DNA of 39,891 bases from Oehlia diaphana. Taxonomy: Eukaryota > Glomeromycota > Glomeromycetes > Glomerales > Glomeraceae. Under the pieces are notes generated by a model. The model did no database searches, was not told the origin of the DNA, and saw only the letters and a program-made list of their open reading frames with translations. The DNA lies in assembly GCA_003833135.1 (NCBI GenBank), contig QZLH01000299.1:63001-102891 (forward strand), given 5' to 3'. Shown piece by piece: positions 21,975 to 33,700 of this stretch; within the stretch, counting starts at the first letter, position 1, and every line of letters starts with the position of its first letter. The position numbers and the translations under genes are program-made.

Positions 21975-22180
21975 TAACGAATAATGAAATACCGGAATAG
22001 GATTCCGTAAGTAACGTTTAACAAGTAATAAATATTACGTCATATTTTATTTTGGCAAAATATTGTAATTTACCGAATTTATCCTAGTGATTTTTGATCA
22101 ACCTTGCTGTACATCATTTACATCATTTACATGCATGCATACTGTATCACATGAAACTGCGGTCGAGAATTTGCAATTTT
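21975..22180 (-). promoter_or_regulatory. F-box subfamily B upstream region, copy 1
   Basis: GAATAATGAAATACCGGAAT, AAGTAATAAATATTACGTCA, TTTACCGAATTTATCCTAGTG and CATACTGTATCACATGA recur with small changes at 28125-28300 upstream of F-box gene 4. The subfamily A TTTGTGCGACCAT motif is absent. A regulatory role is inferred from conservation. Confidence 0.55.
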
Positions 22181-22763
22181 TTAATGTATGTACTGTACGA
22201 TATATTCATGCAAAAAAAAAAGAAAATTATAATCCTATAAAAAATTTTTCGGAAAAATGATCACGTGCTTGAATTTCTTCGGATAGAAACTAGAAAAATG
22301 ATCATTTGTCAGAGTTTTTTTCAGAATATTTTTATATGGTAAAAGATGAGAGACGCACCTTATAAAAGATTTTATCCGTTATTTCTGTAAAAATCTCCAT
22401 AAAAATGAGCCTTTCACTGATCCATTCACGGAAAATGTAAATAATTCGATAAGTTCCGTGATATAAGGTTATTAATTCCGGAAATATGAACATTTTACGG
22501 AAATGATGGAATATAAAAAACGGGTAGACTATTTTCTTACAGGGAGTCAGGGACGGATATATTTAAAACTTAAAAAAAAATTGATGAAATAATCAATCAA
22601 TTTTATAAATAGAACCAGGCATAGAAATTGTAGACATTCAAAAATTTAATTAATTAGTGCTAGCGTTATTTAATTAAGTTGAATCGATTTTTCAGACTGT
22701 AAATCTAGTTTATTGATTTGAACCAGACCGAGGAGGTTGAGTTTTTAATGCTTGAATTGTCCA
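22181..22763. other. Gene-free stretch
   Basis: No coding frame. Several TTCCGTGA/TTTTACGGAA words occur at 22425-22510 in both orientations, which may be remains of a palindromic element, but no clear terminal repeats were found. Confidence 0.45.
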
Positions 22764-23352
22764 ATAATCCTTTAATGACTACAAAATTTTTGGTAATTTT
22801 TCAATTACTGCAAAATGCTCTTTGATTATGAAAATATAAGAGACAAATATTCAATTGAAAAACAAAATTTTTATGAATATTAAAATACGAGAATCTTATG
22901 AAATTATTAGAAATTCATAAGGTCCTAATAAAACTTTCTTTAGATGTCATCCGCTATTTTCAAAGATGCTTTTAAATTGTAATGATTTTTTAAAGATCTC
23001 AAGATCACGATAGAAATTGTTATTCATCATAAAATCCAAAACTAGTTTACAGTATCAATATTATCAGTTTTTGAAACTTTTAGAGTACCTTTTTCTAATC
23101 AATGTAAAGTAAAATTTAAATGTGGCAATAATATTTAATACGAAAAGAACCCTAGCTGTGCCAATCCATAAAAAATATGAAGAATATATTTGATGTGTCG
23201 CATTTTAAGTCACAAAATCATTCAAAACGAAGTCTAGTTCCTGAAAAATAAAAATTTGATATTTAATAGATTTCATATCCGAATACTTTAACTCTGGAAA
23301 TTTCTTAATAAAGAAACCATAAAATTCTTGTTACAAAAAAAAATTGATACAA
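22764..23352 (-). pseudogene. F-box gene relic (body, subfamily B)
   Basis: Co-linear with 20700-21510 of F-box gene 3 but shortened by deletions and carrying many stops and frameshifts. Landmarks on the plus strand are AAAATATAAGAGACAAATA, TCAAGATCACGATA, AATCCATAAAAAATATGAAG and ACCATAAAATTCTTGTTAC. The F-box end and the C-terminal tail are missing. Confidence 0.85.
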
Positions 23353-23400
23353 AAATGATTCCTACATGCACACCCTGTTAATTTTTATTGTATAATTAAT

Positions 23401-24290
23401 GTGATTTTTTTTAAACGTACTCGGATAATCTTTTTTTCTTTAGGTTCTTTCACTCCTTTGCACGGCACTCAAGATACGTTTTCTTTCTTTTTTTTTCATT
23501 TTTGCTTCTTGCATTTTGTTTCCCACCAACTTTATTTCGTTTTTTTAGGTCCTTTGGCTCTTTCAATTTTGCAATTAAGATATGACCAAAACTATATGGT
23601 CGTTTCTTCTTCTTAGTTATTTTTTATTCCATTCTTAATATTTCGCTTCTTACATTTTGTATTTCATTCTTTTTAGGTCTTTCGGTTCTTCTCTGCAACT
23701 ACTAAGGTACTGTATGTATTTTATTTTTTTGTTTTTGTTTATTTATTACATGCAATTTCCGTTCCCTACTAACTTTAATTTCTTCTTTTATTTTATGGGT
23801 TTGGTTTTTACTTGGTCCATTGTTTATCTCATTTTCGTCTCTTCTCCATTTTTTTGTTTTCTTTTTGTCTCTTCATTTCTTTTGCTTTTTTTATTCTTCT
23901 CTTCCTTCATTTTTTCCGTTGTTTTATATTTCCTCTTTCGTCTTTTTCATTCCTTTACACTACACTTCGTTCCTTTCATTTTTATTACATTTCCACTTCA
24001 TCTTTCTCGTTCCTTTACACTATCCTTTGTTATTTTCATTTTTTTTCCATTCCCACTTCTCTTTACACTATCCTTTGTTCCTTTCATTTTTTTATTCCCC
24101 TTTGTTCCATTTCGTACCTCTTCATTCTTTCATTTTTTTTTTCATTCTCACTTGATCTTTTTCGTTCCTTTTGTTTCTTTCACTCCCACTTTACTCCATT
24201 TCGTTCCTCCCTCACTCCCCCCTTCGTTTCTTTTATTCCCTTTTACTCTCCCTATTTTTTCATTCACCCTCATTTTTTTGATTCATTTTT
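23401..24290 (+). repeat. Pyrimidine-rich block
   Basis: Almost entirely C and T on the plus strand, with imperfect units such as TTCCTTTACACTATCCTTTG. It includes TTTTTAGGTCTTTCGGTTC-like segments (23546, 23669) that match 7392 and 7627 in reverse complement. The overlapping plus-strand open frames (Phe/Leu/Ser-rich) are translations of this bias and not genes. Confidence 0.7.
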
Positions 24291-25084
24291 TAGAAGTATT
24301 TCTTTATGAAAATACTACAAATATTTTTAATTAATTAATTAAAAATAAATTTTATAATTATTTCTTATTTTATATTACGTCAATCTTAAACTTATAACCA
24401 ACTTAGGAAAAATATTTGGAAAATAAATGTACTAGAATCTATTCATTTCATTTATTATTATTCTTTTGGTACTCATTTTACTCGATAAATTAATTAATTT
24501 AACTAAACCATTAGAAATTAAAATCTTTATTCAAAAATCTGGTGATTATTTAGGAATTTCGGATATGGATTTTGTTATAATAATCTATTATTAAATCAAA
24601 CAATATCTTCAATTAATTAATTATAAAATATGTAAAAAGATCAATTTTTTTTTGATTTTTATGAATTTGAAAACCAAACTATTTATCCAGCGTTCAATTT
24701 AATTGAAAAAAATCTTATACATCTTTCTATCAACGTCGGTCAATTTTCCTATATATGTTATATTGATTTTTTTTAAAAAAAAATAATAAATTTTGTAAAT
24801 ATATTTAATATAATATTTTATTTTTTATTTAATAATAAAAAAAATTGAAAGAAAAAGAAAAACAATTTTAAAAAAAATTTGGAGGAAGAAAAAAGGATAA
24901 AGAAAGAAATCAGTTTAAAAAAAAGGGAAATTTCCAAAAAGGAATCCGAAAAAAAAAGTACGAAAAATAACAAAATGGGATTATTTAATAAAAAAAAAAA
25001 TAATTTTTCAGTTTGGGAAAAAAATCGGAAAAAAAAAATTAATAATCAAAAAAAAAAATAAAAAATAAATTCCCGATTAAGGTA
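24291..25084. other. Gene-free stretch ending in A-rich DNA
   Basis: A+T-rich, with a T8-A9 tract at 24767-24783 and an A/G-rich region at 24830-25070. The short lysine-rich open frame at 24879-25061 is a low-complexity translation. Confidence 0.55.
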
Positions 25085-25270
25085 AAATTTTATTACGGTA
25101 ACTGAAATTGGATTAGTTGATTGGAATGCACACGGATCGAATAGCTTTGACCATAAATAGATCAAGCGGAGGCATGTCATGGGTTTTAATTGGATTTCAA
25201 GTTACATACTTCAAATTATTTATACGGAGACTAATCCAAACGTCAGACAAATTTTTTATGCTGCTACAAA
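25085..25270. repeat. Segment shared with 17215-17480
   Basis: Aligned landmarks are given under 17215-17480. It directly precedes the F-box relic at 25310, supporting a flank-plus-gene duplication. Confidence 0.45.
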
Positions 25271-25309
25271 GATAATTAATCAAGCAAATGTGAATAGTAT
25301 GAAAATGAT

Positions 25310-25515
25310 GGAATTGGATTCCTTGTCTTGTAAGGATATCAATAGATAAATAGAAAGCAATAGTGTTGAACAAATAATTTTTATTATGGTAATTAATATT
25401 ATAATACCAAAGGATTCTTCCATAAAATTGAAATCACAGTTTCACACCAAGGTTTATTGACCATTAGAAATGAAGAGGTTGTAATTCTTCAAATATTAAG
25501 AAAAGAATATCTTTA
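25310..25515 (-). pseudogene. F-box gene relic (N-terminal fragment)
   Basis: The plus strand keeps GGATTCCTTGTCTTG, GTTTCACACCAAGGTTTATT, GACCATTAGAAATGAAGAG and AGAAAAGAATATCTTTAATT, the reverse complement of the F-box region and start of this family. Small deletions break the frame; only about the first 70 codons are left. Confidence 0.8.
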
Positions 25516-25567
25516 ATTGGAATAAGGCAACTAAAACCAAATTTATGTGATATTAAAATAATAATTA

Positions 25568-25591
25568 TTTTTTTTAAAAAAAAAAAAAAAA
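25568..25591. repeat. T8-A16 tract
   Basis: A T-run joined to an A-run just upstream of the N-terminal F-box relic, in the position occupied by such tracts upstream of genes 2 and 3. Confidence 0.7.
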
Positions 25592-25618
25592 TTAAATTAA
25601 AAAGCAAATAAAACAATA

Positions 25619-25800
25619 AACTAGAATATGCATTTTGTTTAATTTTCTGTATTAAAATATTGAAATCAAATCTATTTTGTTAGCATTTACAAAGTACCCT
25701 TTAAGAGAATAATTAATAAAATTTTTTTTAAAAAAAAAATCAAATTTTATTAGTAATTTTTTTTAAACTGAAATTTATTATTATTATTATTATTATTTTT
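25619..25800. repeat. Dispersed repeat, copy 2, plus (ATT)n
   Basis: Matches 5843-6040 without the 22-base palindromic insertion. A T8-A10 tract lies at 25722-25739 and an ATT microsatellite at about 25778-25797. Confidence 0.6.
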
Positions 25801-25910
25801 GAAAAAAAGAAAAATGCAAGTACTTTTGACCATGCTTAATAACTTTTAATTAATAAAGGAAATTGATCTCATTTGACTAAAGCAGTGAAATTATGATTTG
25901 AAATTAGCAA

Positions 25911-26036
25911 ATGGAAAAATTTGAAAATACAATTAGTCATAATCCTATTAAACAACTTTCTATTAATGAAAAAAGCCAGTTTCATTTGGCCAAAATGATG
26001 AAATTATGTTCTGACCTTAATAAACAGAAAAAATGA
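25911..26036 (+). other. Short open frame, 41 aa, possible coding relic
   Basis: Begins MEKFENTISHNP and continues with mixed, non-low-complexity composition to a TGA. A second natural-looking frame (NHHHEKCDYFHEYL) follows at about 26054-26150 in another phase. Together they may be remnants of one decayed gene. No family is recognised. Confidence 0.25.
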
Positions 26037-26527
26037 AAAATCTAGGAGTTAGAATCATCATCATGAAAAATGTGATTATTTCCATGAATATTTATCTAAT
26101 CTTAAGAACATTGTTTATCAGGTTAAAAATACTTGTATATTAACTTCATAAGGTTAGATAAATAGTGGTTTATTTGACTAGAATGTTAACAAATAATAGA
26201 AAAAAGAAATCTGAGAGTTAATATCATTATAAAAAATGATAAATATCTTATTTAAGTAAGACTGTAAGATATATATTTGAAAAAAGTGTTAGTTTAAAAA
26301 AATATTCATGTAAAAAAAATTCCATAATGTTTACTTTTAATTTCTTAAAAATTTTGAAAAAAATTTTGTCTAACTTTTTTTTATTTGATTATTATAAGAT
26401 ATATATGGTCATATACATTTTTTTGATTTTTAACAAAAAAGAAAATATATATGTATGTATTTAAAGCTTATAATTCCTTTAAAGATAAAACACTATAAAA
26501 CTAATTATTTGATGCCACAAGATAATT

Positions 26528-28021
26528 TCATATCTCTATATTTATTATATCCATATGAGATTCACCTTTAAAATCTTTGATTACTCCATTATTTTTATAT
26601 TTATTAATCAATTTTTTATAATCCTCTTCTTCATAAATACTGTTATATTGCAAATTATAACTGGATATAAGTATGGAAAGTGTACAACCTTCCCATTTTC
26701 TTAAAAATTCCTCCAAGGCTTCTAAAGAAAATCTAAAATCACCATAAAATCTAATTTCCTTAATGTTAGATGGTGCTGAACTAATTAATATTTTTAATAA
26801 ATTTTCTCCATAATCTAAAGCTTTTTCAATATAAGTTGATTCTTCATATATTTGATCAAATATAACTAATAATAACAACTTCAAATTTTGACAAACTTTT
26901 AGTAATTCTTCAATTTCAGCGTAATACTCCTTTGATGGTGAAAATACAAGAGACAAACATTCAATTGAAGGACAATTCTTACGAATATTACGTATAAAAA
27001 CAAGAGAATCTTCAATGGCATTATCATCAAATTCAAAAGGTTCTAATAAAATTTTTTTTATATGTCCTCCACTATTTTCAATTATAATAGAAGCTGATTC
27101 TAAATTGTAATGTTCTATTTTAAGGATCTCAAGATCATGAAATACACACGTTTTTAATTGTTGTTCACTGAAATTATAAAATCTAGTTGCCAATGTTTTT
27201 AGTTTATGAAGTTTTGGGAGTATCCTTGGCAAAATGCAATCAATATTATACATAAAATATAATATTAAATGATTGATAACATTTGCATTTTTTTCTAATG
27301 CAAAAAGAATCTCTTTGTGAGAATCTCGATCTGGTCCAGTAATATATAAAGCATCATCATCTCTCCATTCAAAATACTTTAAATTTTTCTGAACTCCAAT
27401 TAATTCAGCAATCCCATGATAGTGATAATTATTTGTTGCGTTAGTAATAATGAGTCTCTGTATATAATGACATAGCTGCGCTAATCCATAAAAATATGAA
27501 GAATTTGTTAATGTGTCACATTTTAATTCACAAAGTGATTCAAGACGAATCCTAGCTTCTGGAAAATAAAATATTTGATGTCTAATAGATTTCATATCTA
27601 AATACTTTAACTCTGGAAATTTCTTCATAAAGAGATTGTAAAATTCTTGTTGTAAAAGAAATTGATTATAATCTAAAGAAGACCCAATAGAAGTTATAAT
27701 GCTTATAGTATTTACATCAATACTTCTACAGAAAGATAAATAATTAAACAAAAGTGATTGATATGAAACTAATGGTAATTGAATTCCTTGTCTTGTTAGG
27801 AATGCTTTACTATCATCGGATAAATAGGAAGTAATAATTGTAAATAAATAATTTTTATTACTATAATTAACATCATAACACCAAGGATTCCTCCATAAAA
27901 TTGGAATGACAGTTTCACACCAAAGTCTATTGACCATTAGACATGAAAAGAGAGATTTTGAATCATCTTGTACTAATTCTTCAGATATTAAAAAAAGAAT
28001 ATCTTTGTTAAGTTTTGACAT
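26528..28021 (-). CDS. F-box/LRR-like protein 4
   Basis: Intronless, 497 residues, subfamily B (EELVQDD), closest to the protein at 20374-21864. The F-box (4-49) includes VNRLWCETVIPILWRNPW, the leucine-rich body follows, and the tail NKYKNNGVIKDFKGES precedes a short C-terminus. It is expected to act as substrate adaptor of an SCF ubiquitin ligase. Upstream sequence is shared with gene 3. Divergence between genes 3 and 4 is concentrated in the leucine-rich half (for example near 27220-27350), as expected if that surface binds varying targets; this is an impression by eye. Confidence 0.93.
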   Translation of the reverse strand: MSKLNKDILFLISEELVQDDSKSLFSCLMVNRLWCETVIPILWRNPWCYDVNYSNKNYLFTIITSYLSDDSKAFLTRQGIQLPLVSYQSLLFNYLSFCRSIDVNTISIITSIGSSLDYNQFLLQQEFYNLFMKKFPELKYLDMKSIRHQIFYFPEARIRLESLCELKCDTLTNSSYFYGLAQLCHYIQRLIITNATNNYHYHGIAELIGVQKNLKYFEWRDDDALYITGPDRDSHKEILFALEKNANVINHLILYFMYNIDCILPRILPKLHKLKTLATRFYNFSEQQLKTCVFHDLEILKIEHYNLESASIIIENSGGHIKKILLEPFEFDDNAIEDSLVFIRNIRKNCPSIECLSLVFSPSKEYYAEIEELLKVCQNLKLLLLVIFDQIYEESTYIEKALDYGENLLKILISSAPSNIKEIRFYGDFRFSLEALEEFLRKWEGCTLSILISSYNLQYNSIYEEEDYKKLINKYKNNGVIKDFKGESHMDIINIEI

Positions 28022-28124
28022 TCTTTAACAAAATAATCTTTAATTACTAGTTTATTATAGTAAATATCCTTAAATACAATTTTTCGTTTTTTCGATAATA
28101 TTGAAAATTTTTAAAAAAAGTTTT

Positions 28125-28300
28125 AACCATGAATAATGAAATACCGGAATAAAATTAACAAGTAACGTTTCACAAGTAATAAACATTGCGTCATATTTGA
28201 TTTTGGCAAAATTTTGTAATTTACCCGAATTTATGCTAGTGCTCTGGCGTACATCATTGATATTGCATACTGTATCACATGACACTACGGTCGATAATGA
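28125..28300 (-). promoter_or_regulatory. F-box subfamily B upstream region, copy 2
   Basis: Matches 21975-22180: GAATAATGAAATACCGGAAT, CAAGTAATAAACATTGCGTC, TTTACCCGAATTTATGCTAG and CATACTGTATCACATGACAC. It lies about 105-280 bases before the start of F-box gene 4. Confidence 0.55.
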
Positions 28301-29423
28301 GCACTTTATTAATTTTAGGATAATAATTTAATTCGGTTGGATATAATGTTTTTATTAAACAAAAATATAAATTTTTTATTTGCGTTCTTATCAGTCATTA
28401 CACCACTAAAAGTTGAGCTAAAGAGGTAAATATTTTGGGAGAGGTCTTAAAAGTTTTTTTTATATATTTTTTGACATTTTTTCTTACGTTTTTGACCACA
28501 TAACTGATGATCGCAAATCGGCGAATAATTTTTCATAAAAAAAAAATCTATCCTATTATACTCTAATTATTTTTAAATACTAATAATATTTATTTTTATT
28601 CATTTTCTTTGTTAAATTTAAGCAAAAGTCATAATTATATAATTGTATGAAATTTTTATATTTTTCATTAAGGTATAATTATAATTAATTTTAGATCTTA
28701 TTTTTCGTCAGAAGTCACATGATCAACATACAGTTACGAAAGATTTTTTTCAAATAATCTAAATAATTAAATAAAAACAAATTATAATTTTATTTATATA
28801 TAACCCAAAATTAATGATTAATAATTATCTAAGATTTTTAGATCTTTCTTTCCACACTAAAATTAAATATAAGAATTTTTTCCCGAATAATTATCTATCT
28901 TTTTATTAAATAATCATAATCACAAGTTGATAATAATTTTATTAAAGAGTTGAACCAAGAAGATGATTTTGACCCGGATTTGTTAGTTCAGAATTTTGTT
29001 AATAATAATTAATCTGTTTCTAATTTCCATACAAAAAACTAGTAGATAATAATTAATAGTATAATAAAGACATAAAAGAAGTGTTATTTATTTATTAATT
29101 TTAAGTAAAATTATAAAACGAGTTTTGGTTAATTTCGGTTATATAAGTTTCGTTTCGGAAGTCGGGATTTGGAAAAATAAGTGGATACCGAAACTATATT
29201 TCGTATAAATCTGCTTCCATGCATAAATTACTCAGTACAACTATTTATGTAATTGAAAAATTCATTTATTTAGAATAATATTTATGATAAAAATGTAACT
29301 TGCATATAAATTATAGTAATGCACATACGTATACTATCGATGTTCCTTCTATAATCAGTATCAGTATTTGCTATAAATTAATAATAAATATTTTAGATTA
29401 AAATTATATTTATTTATTGTATT
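28301..29423. other. Gene-free stretch
   Basis: A+T-rich, without a supported gene, RNA or repeat family. It forms the 3' side of the kinase pseudogene. Confidence 0.6.
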
Positions 29424-30695
29424 TTATTTAAAGGAATTATAATTACCAGAAGCAGGTATTCTCTTTTCATCATTTCTTTCCATTGGATATTTTTTACTCC
29501 ATTTATAAAAAATATTAATTAATTCATTGGCAGTTGGTCTTTTTTCAGGATCATTATCCCAACATCTTTTCATTAATTCAACATATTCAGGAATTGTTCC
29601 TTCTATGATTTCTGGTTCATCCCCCTTGCAAATATTTAAACGTAAATTTGAATCATGAGGGATATCATGAAATGCTGGGACTCCCGATGTCATTTCCCAC
29701 ATTAGAATTCCAAAATTATATATGTCAGCAGCTTTTGTATATAATTCATCATTTAAAACTTCCGGCGCAAAGTGAAGAAGAAATTCATATATATCATTTT
29801 TTATAGGTTGGTTAGCTAGTCTACATAATCTAAAATCACTAATTACTATTGAATCATGAGTCACGTAAAGCAGATTTCCACTATGAAAATTGCCATGAGC
29901 TAGATTTAATTTATGTATAGCTTCAAGCTGTTTTGAAATATCCCACAAATTATAAAATTTATCATTTGGATTATCTTTTTTTATTGATAAATTATTTCTT
30001 AAATTTCCTAGAGATGCGTTAGGCATTATAATCATATAATTTAATGTATTTGGATCTTGTGTTATTCCAAGTAGTGGAATAATAGATGTGTTATTTGATA
30101 ATGCTTCGCGCTGACATTGTAAATGTAATTTCCACTGTATTTTAAATTAAGCATAAATATGTATCGTATATCAAATTACATGTATTGATTATTCAAGAAT
30201 AATATTGTTGCCTACCTCATTAAGTTTATTTTCATCAAATTTTGATGAACTTTTAAGTGCTACCTGATAGCCATGTATTTCAGGATTATTTACTTCTTTA
30301 TAACCTTGTTTATCAACGAGTCGCTTCCAATCTCGTTTCTCATAATCCCAGTGCATTATCCATCCATCTAACCAAGTTGCTCTATAAACAATGTCGTATT
30401 CACCAGTGGATAATTAACTATTATTTATTAATCGTTCGTAAGGAACCCATTCAAGTAATTCAAATCTATTTCTTGCATTTATTTGCGATTCTTGAATAAA
30501 CTCGTCAATATATTCATTCTTACTAGTCCAACTGTTAAAATTTTGTTGAAACCTTTTGGAATAACATTTCTTACACCAATTCTCCCCTGTATTTGGTTGA
30601 TTACATTCAGGACATAAGCCATAACTAGTATGACCACGTTTGATTTCATCATATAAAAAATGTGAAAAATTATTATTCGAAATATTACTATTCAT
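29424..30695 (-). pseudogene. Zinc-finger + TKL-type kinase pseudogene
   Basis: Exon 1 (30695-30216) and exon 2 (30134-29424) join in phase through a GT-AG intron of 81 bases. The N-terminus has a CxxC-x8-CxxC motif (CPECNQPNTGENWCKKC), typical of the module in front of many Rhizophagus kinases. A TAA at 30414-30416 interrupts the glycine-loop region; the same frame continues as LSTGEYDIVYRATW and on to VALK, the beta-3 lysine. The catalytic loop is HGNFHSGN instead of HRDLHSGN and the DFG motif is DFR, so catalytic Asp and Gly are lost; APE, ADIYNFGILMWEMTSG and the CWDNDPEKRPTA end are kept. It is best read as a pseudokinase gene inactivated by one stop, unless the stop is a base-call error. 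An in-frame 203-residue C-terminal frame remains. Confidence 0.82.
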
Positions 30696-31723
30696 TTCAT
30701 TAGGTTTTTTTTTTTTTGATCAAATTGAATCGAAACGAAGCTTCATATATGCAGACAGCTGTTTAATATAGTATTTTAAAATTTATTTTCGGGTGATACG
30801 ATTTTATTTTAGCAAATTGAAATGTGATCAACATACAGACGTGCCCTTCGGGTAAAACAGGATAAAAAAAAACGGAATTATAATGAATTCCTTTCTTGAA
30901 GTAAAAATGAACCTTCATAAGTTTATATTAAATCTAATATTACAATATATATCAAATAATCATTAATTTTACAATGATACAAAAATCAGCACATTTTTAA
31001 ATAAGCGCGGCTTGCCATAATAATGTTCACATTTCAGGTCCAAATTAAAAATTTTTATTTTAGAAAGTACGAAATAAAAACGGATCAAAAACATCTAGTT
31101 TTTTTTCTCAATGCATGGTATCGATCAATTCGATCAATTTCTATAATAATCCGGAATATCCTCTTGAGTCTTGAACAATTATTCTCGTTCATCAGATGAT
31201 TCTCATTTCTCAACTAGGTTTAGGTTAGGATTTTTTGCGTGTGAATTTTCTAAGTGCATATTCATAGAAGTGATCGTGGTGATCTGCATAATTTTATCAC
31301 CTGATGATTTTTACATCAGGTGAGATTTACTTCACATGATTTTCACTAGAACACTCTAGAAAACGATGGCGTGAGAATAAATTTAAATATATCAAATTTC
31401 AAATTTTCCCAATGGGAATCTTTGAAAATTTTATTTTCTTCTATGTACAAGCCACTATAAAAGTTCTATTTATTTATAGAACAAATTTAATTGATATATT
31501 AATCTAATAAAATTGTAATTTTGCCATAAACTTATGAAATTGGATTTTCATCATATGACTTAAAAATTTTTTCGCGCTACACCTTTGGAACCTGACTATA
31601 AAATTTTGATTTCAATAAGTATTAATTTGTTCTAATATTAATTATTCTTTATTTAATAAAACTAGTAATAATAATACAAGAGAAAATATGAAGTACTAGT
31701 GTCCCATATGTTTGAAATTTTTT

Positions 31724-31759
<36 letters not shown>

Positions 31760-32139
31760 ATAATAATAAAAACATTTGCATAACATCTGTAGTATTCAAT
31801 TATCACGGGAAAATAAAAAATATCATCATACTACTTTTCCTCCAATTTCTTTAACAGCAATCATTTATTAGCAATTAATTGCTAACATTTTCAATAGAAG
31901 AACTTACTCTAGAGTAGATGTGACATAGGTATTATATGAAGGATTAAATTGAGATAGTTTGATATGTTGAAGTAAAATCATATTCAATATTATCAATAAT
32001 CCTTTTCAAAGTGTTAAAGACTTCAAATTAAATCTGGTTTCACCATAATCCGAGCATATTCCTTTCATGGCTAAAAGATGAGATTGATATTGAAAGATTG
32101 ATAACACAAGTAATTTAGTAATCGTATAGGTTAAAAAGA
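30696..32139. other. Gene-free stretch
   Basis: Contains a perfect 9-bp hairpin (CACCTGATG / CATCAGGTG, 31298-31322) and a run of about 30 A followed by TAA repeats near 31728-31770. No coding frame is supported. Confidence 0.55.
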
Positions 32140-32320
32140 CAAATTTCACCGGAGACAAGTTTATTATAACGATGGAATAATTCTACATCATCTTCGATCA
32201 TCTGAAATATATGGTACTATTCCATATGTTGCTCCATCAGTTCACAACGACCTTTTCAAAATTAAATCTTTGTTTTATATGGGCTCGATGAGTAACATCT
32301 CTTCTATGATTGTAAAAACA
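32140..32320 (+). pseudogene. Kinase domain relic
   Basis: One frame reads a degraded catalytic loop, then ILHHLRSSEIYGTIPYVAP, then a MGSMSNISSM segment. These correspond to the HRD-to-APE stretch and the DIYSMGIIMSEISSG helix of Rhizophagus-type kinases. Both ends are missing, and the HRD and APE residues are changed (HRR, APS). Confidence 0.55.
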
Positions 32321-33650
32321 TATTCAACAAATATTATGAAACCCTCAGGAACTTCACGATCTTCTCTCAAGTATTTAGAAATTGTGGTAGGAGTGGTATA
32401 AAATTAGTTTCAATCATGTATTAAGGTTGTGCAATAAGTTGAAAAGACTTAGCACATTCATTATCCATTACGAAAGAAAGAGTAGAATATCTATTGTGAA
32501 CTGCATGAACGAAATCACTCATTGGACTACTAAATGCAATTACCAGCTGCACACGATTGAAATTTTTTTGTTCCTGTTGCAAAGTATGTAAGATCGTAGT
32601 ATTCACTGCATTGATGTAATAGAAAGACAAGAATCAATTATTAAATCAGTATTAAATCCATAGTTATATAATAACCTTGTGTCTCTTGTCTCTATAAAAA
32701 TGGGCTAATAATACACGAGCTCCTGTTCTGCTTCGGGCAGATCAAAGGGCGCGAACATATAACTTTAATTGCATATTTTATACATAATTACGATCTAAAT
32801 AATTTTTTACCGGATAACAGGTTTCTAAGCAGCTATGATACTACTCTGGCTACAATTAAAATTATTTCATCTTGGAATCACTAATAATGTTTATTCCTAA
32901 TCTACTAGTTTGTTTCTAGGAAATATTTGGTTGTGTGCGTAAGTATTTTCTTGAACAATGTAAAGTGTTTCTTTTTTCCTAAAAAAAACTCATTAGTGCG
33001 TGAATCGCCATGAGAATCAAGCCACAGATGTAGGCGTAAAATATCTAGTCAATATAGTATCCTACCTAAAAAATAAGTATAGAAAATTTTTTTTATCTAA
33101 TTACTAATCTCACCTAACAACTTCGTGAAATTTAACCAAAACCTTTTCTAATATTAACTCTTTTTTTTTGATCACCGAAGGTAACCGGAATTTCAAACTT
33201 CATCAGTGTAAAGAGTCAATCTTAATAAGAAGAGTATTGGCCGATGATTGTGAGTCACATGAATCACGCGTGGAACTAGTTTTTTTTATTTGAACCGAAA
33301 AAAAATTTCATTCTTTCATCATTTAGGTTTGGACCGGTGATCGGCGACCATGGTAAGCGCCTTTTTCCATTTCTTTTTTTCTTTATTTATAAAATTCTAA
33401 AAAAGATCATAGAATTGAATGATTGCATATTAATTATTAAGCTCAATACCTTTTAGGATTCAAGAAGGATTTCTCTTTGACAATATTTCAACTGTTTATA
33501 TAAGTAGTATATTGATTTTGCAAATAACACGCATTAATTTTATCAAAATAAAAAACATCAAATAGACACAATGTTTATAGAGCTATTTATGAACTAATAT
33601 ATTTTAAATACTATTAAAATATTGTTTATTTTATTTTCGGTGATTTAGGG
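32321..33650. other. Gene-free stretch with a dispersed repeat
   Basis: 33320-33366 is the reverse complement of the 15951-16013 segment (GGACCGGTGATCGGCGACC). The 69-codon open frame at 32421-32630 has mixed composition but no recognised motif or paralogue here, so it is not called. Confidence 0.45.
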
Positions 33651-33700
33651 TGGTTCGTATAGTGGTTAACTAAAATAGTAGGTCAAAGGCTACGACCATG
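33651..33700 (+). repeat. tRNA-like / SINE-head candidate
   Basis: TGGTTCGTATAGTGGTTAAC resembles a tRNA D-arm/A box, and GGCTACGACC about 18 bases further resembles a degenerate B box. No full cloverleaf or amino-acid identity can be built, so a tRNA-derived SINE or tRNA relic is possible but weak. Confidence 0.25.

Noticed and set aside
23401..24334. Plus-strand open frames up to 225 codons
   Set aside because: They come from the pyrimidine-rich block; overlapping frames are open for the same reason and no domain is seen.
32270..32390. Minus-strand kinase-like frame (VPEGFIIFVEYVF)
   Set aside because: Too short and ends quickly; the plus-strand kinase relic that it overlaps explains the region better.
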